This document shows positions 63,284 through 64,000 of a stretch of 64,000 nt of DNA, one piece after another. Location: NCBI GenBank assembly GCA_030584105.1, contig CP129491.1, forward strand, positions 1,612,001 through 1,676,000, read 5' to 3'. Source of the stretch: UTCHB3 sp002050155 (GTDB lineage Bacteria; Bacteroidota; Ignavibacteria; Ignavibacteriales; Ignavibacteriaceae). The position numbers and the translations under genes are program-made. Every line of letters starts with the position of its first letter. Position 1 is the stretch's first letter. The notes under the pieces were generated by a model. That model was not told where the DNA came from. It saw nothing but the letters and a program-made list of their open reading frames with translations, and searched no databases.

Positions 63284-63868
63284 ATGATAGGTTATTTAAA
63301 AGGAAAATTGTTGATTAAAAAGCCCACTCGCCTCCTTCTTGATGTGAACGGTGTTGGGTATGAAGTTTCCGTCTCATTGATGACATTTGATAAATTGGGC
63401 GATTCTGCTGAAACTGCGCTCTTTATTCACACTCATGTTACTCAGGATGCAATTACTTTATACGGATTCATTGGTGAAGATGAAAGAGAAATGTTCCGGC
63501 TTCTTATTTCCGTTTCGGGAATTGGGCCCAAAACAGCGCTTGCGCTTCTTTCGGGTATCAGGGTGGATGAACTCCGTCTTGCCATTGAATCGGGGGATAC
63601 ACACAGAATTAACGCCGCTCCGGGCATCGGCAAAAAAACAGCGGAAAGATTGATCCTCGAGTTAAAATCGAAAGTTGGCGATATTCAAATTGCAACTCCT
63701 TCAGGGTTCTCGCAACGCGGCGCACGGGCAGAAGCGCTTACTGCTCTTACAACCCTGGGCTTTAACGCAAAATCTGCGGAGAAAGTTATCGATTCCGTTC
63801 TGACCGAAAACCCCGCTTCAACGGTGGAAGAAATCGTAAAACAAGCCCTCAGAAAACTTTCAGGGTAA
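63284..63868 (+). CDS. ruvA: Holliday junction DNA helicase subunit RuvA
   Basis: Binds four-way junctions as a tetramer and targets RuvB. The N-terminal OB fold (MIGYLKGKLLIKKPTRLLLDVNGVGYEV core), tandem HhH motifs (SVSGIGPKTALALLSGI, AAPGIGKKTAERLILEL) and a C-terminal RuvB-binding UBA-like domain (AEALTALTTLGFNAKSAEKVI) are complete. Length 194 is normal. Confidence 0.95.
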   Translation: MIGYLKGKLLIKKPTRLLLDVNGVGYEVSVSLMTFDKLGDSAETALFIHTHVTQDAITLYGFIGEDEREMFRLLISVSGIGPKTALALLSGIRVDELRLAIESGDTHRINAAPGIGKKTAERLILELKSKVGDIQIATPSGFSQRGARAEALTALTTLGFNAKSAEKVIDSVLTENPASTVEEIVKQALRKLSG

Positions 63869-63897
63869 AGATCAGGTTTAATTCAACCGGTTCATTT

Positions 63898-63998
63898 AAT
63901 TGTTGCGCTTACGCTCTGCAGGCTTTCAACCGGGTTTATGCAGGAATATTCCCAAAATTTAAAGAATTGTTGCGCTTACATGATGCAGGTTCTCCACC
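63898..63998 (+). repeat. 67-bp-spaced direct repeat after ruvA, running to the window edge
   Basis: About 33 bp beginning AATTGTTGCGCTTAC at 63898 recur at 63965 with about eight mismatches, exactly 67 bp apart. The array may continue beyond base 64000. Confidence 0.75.
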
Positions 63999-64000
63999 TG

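Noticed and set aside
1..64000. tRNA, rRNA, riboswitch, integrase, transposase or toxin-antitoxin genes
   Set aside because: Scanned by eye on both strands for TPsiC-like arms, known riboswitch cores and mobile-element motifs; none could be supported.

Overview
The window reads as a chromosomal segment of a Bacteroidota/Chlorobiota-type bacterium, most likely Ignavibacteria (inference from gene content). Supporting signs are three proteins with or near type IX secretion architecture (YPNPFNP-type C-terminal sorting domains at 37359-39113 and 60250-62334), a single-cytochrome SdhCAB operon with a 638-residue SdhA, secreted S8/S9/C1/M48 peptidases, lipoprotein parvulins and a TonB-dependent receptor. 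No rRNA, tRNA, insertion sequence, prophage or cas gene was found.

Layout: (1) 1-5475 (+): 5'-truncated glnD, murI with a repetitive N-terminal extension, then a porin / FMN-binding / membrane-protein operon behind a 9-3-9 palindrome. (2) 5498-15992 (-): S9 peptidase, M48 lipoprotein, obg, an unknown 480-residue protein, sdhBAC and an outer-membrane-type barrel protein. (3) 16068-27221 (+): UbiA-type prenyltransferase, rnhB, a DUF5009-like membrane acyltransferase, ppk, mrp, nifU, a stand-alone B12-binding protein, then an Mla/MCE lipid-transport operon whose ATPase subunit lacks all catalytic motifs. (4) 27349-41167 (-): gltX, a degenerate hybrid histidine kinase with three receivers, MoxR, two parvulin chaperones, two tandem subtilases, metG. 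(5) 41415-48751 (+): a DUF1207-like protein, an ABC-2 exporter whose ATPase seems to start at ACG, a LolA-like protein, and a secreted TPR-CHAT protein. (6) 49043-60024 (-): glnA and an Lrp regulator, glycosyltransferase, C1 peptidase, TonB receptor, tdk, cdd, a YfcC-type transporter. (7) 60250-63868 (+): a T9SS-exported protein, ruvC, ruvA.

The most unusual structural signal is not a gene. At least a dozen gene borders carry short direct repeats that copy the last codons, stop codon and flank of the adjacent gene (or its start region). The repeat sequences are unrelated between loci, yet four independent loci share a spacing of exactly 67 bp (LolA-like 3' end, tdk 3' end, yfcC leader, ruvA 3' flank), and others fall at 63-73 or 36-45 bp. 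Two genes carry in-frame expansions at the start (murI 24-bp units, acyltransferase 21-bp units), and the CHAT gene and the DUF1207-like gene are followed, in frame after the stop, by a second copy of their own C-terminus.

Functionally, glnD and glnA are two ends of the nitrogen-control cascade. The peptidases, parvulins, LolA-like protein, MCE system and T9SS cargo all serve the cell envelope.
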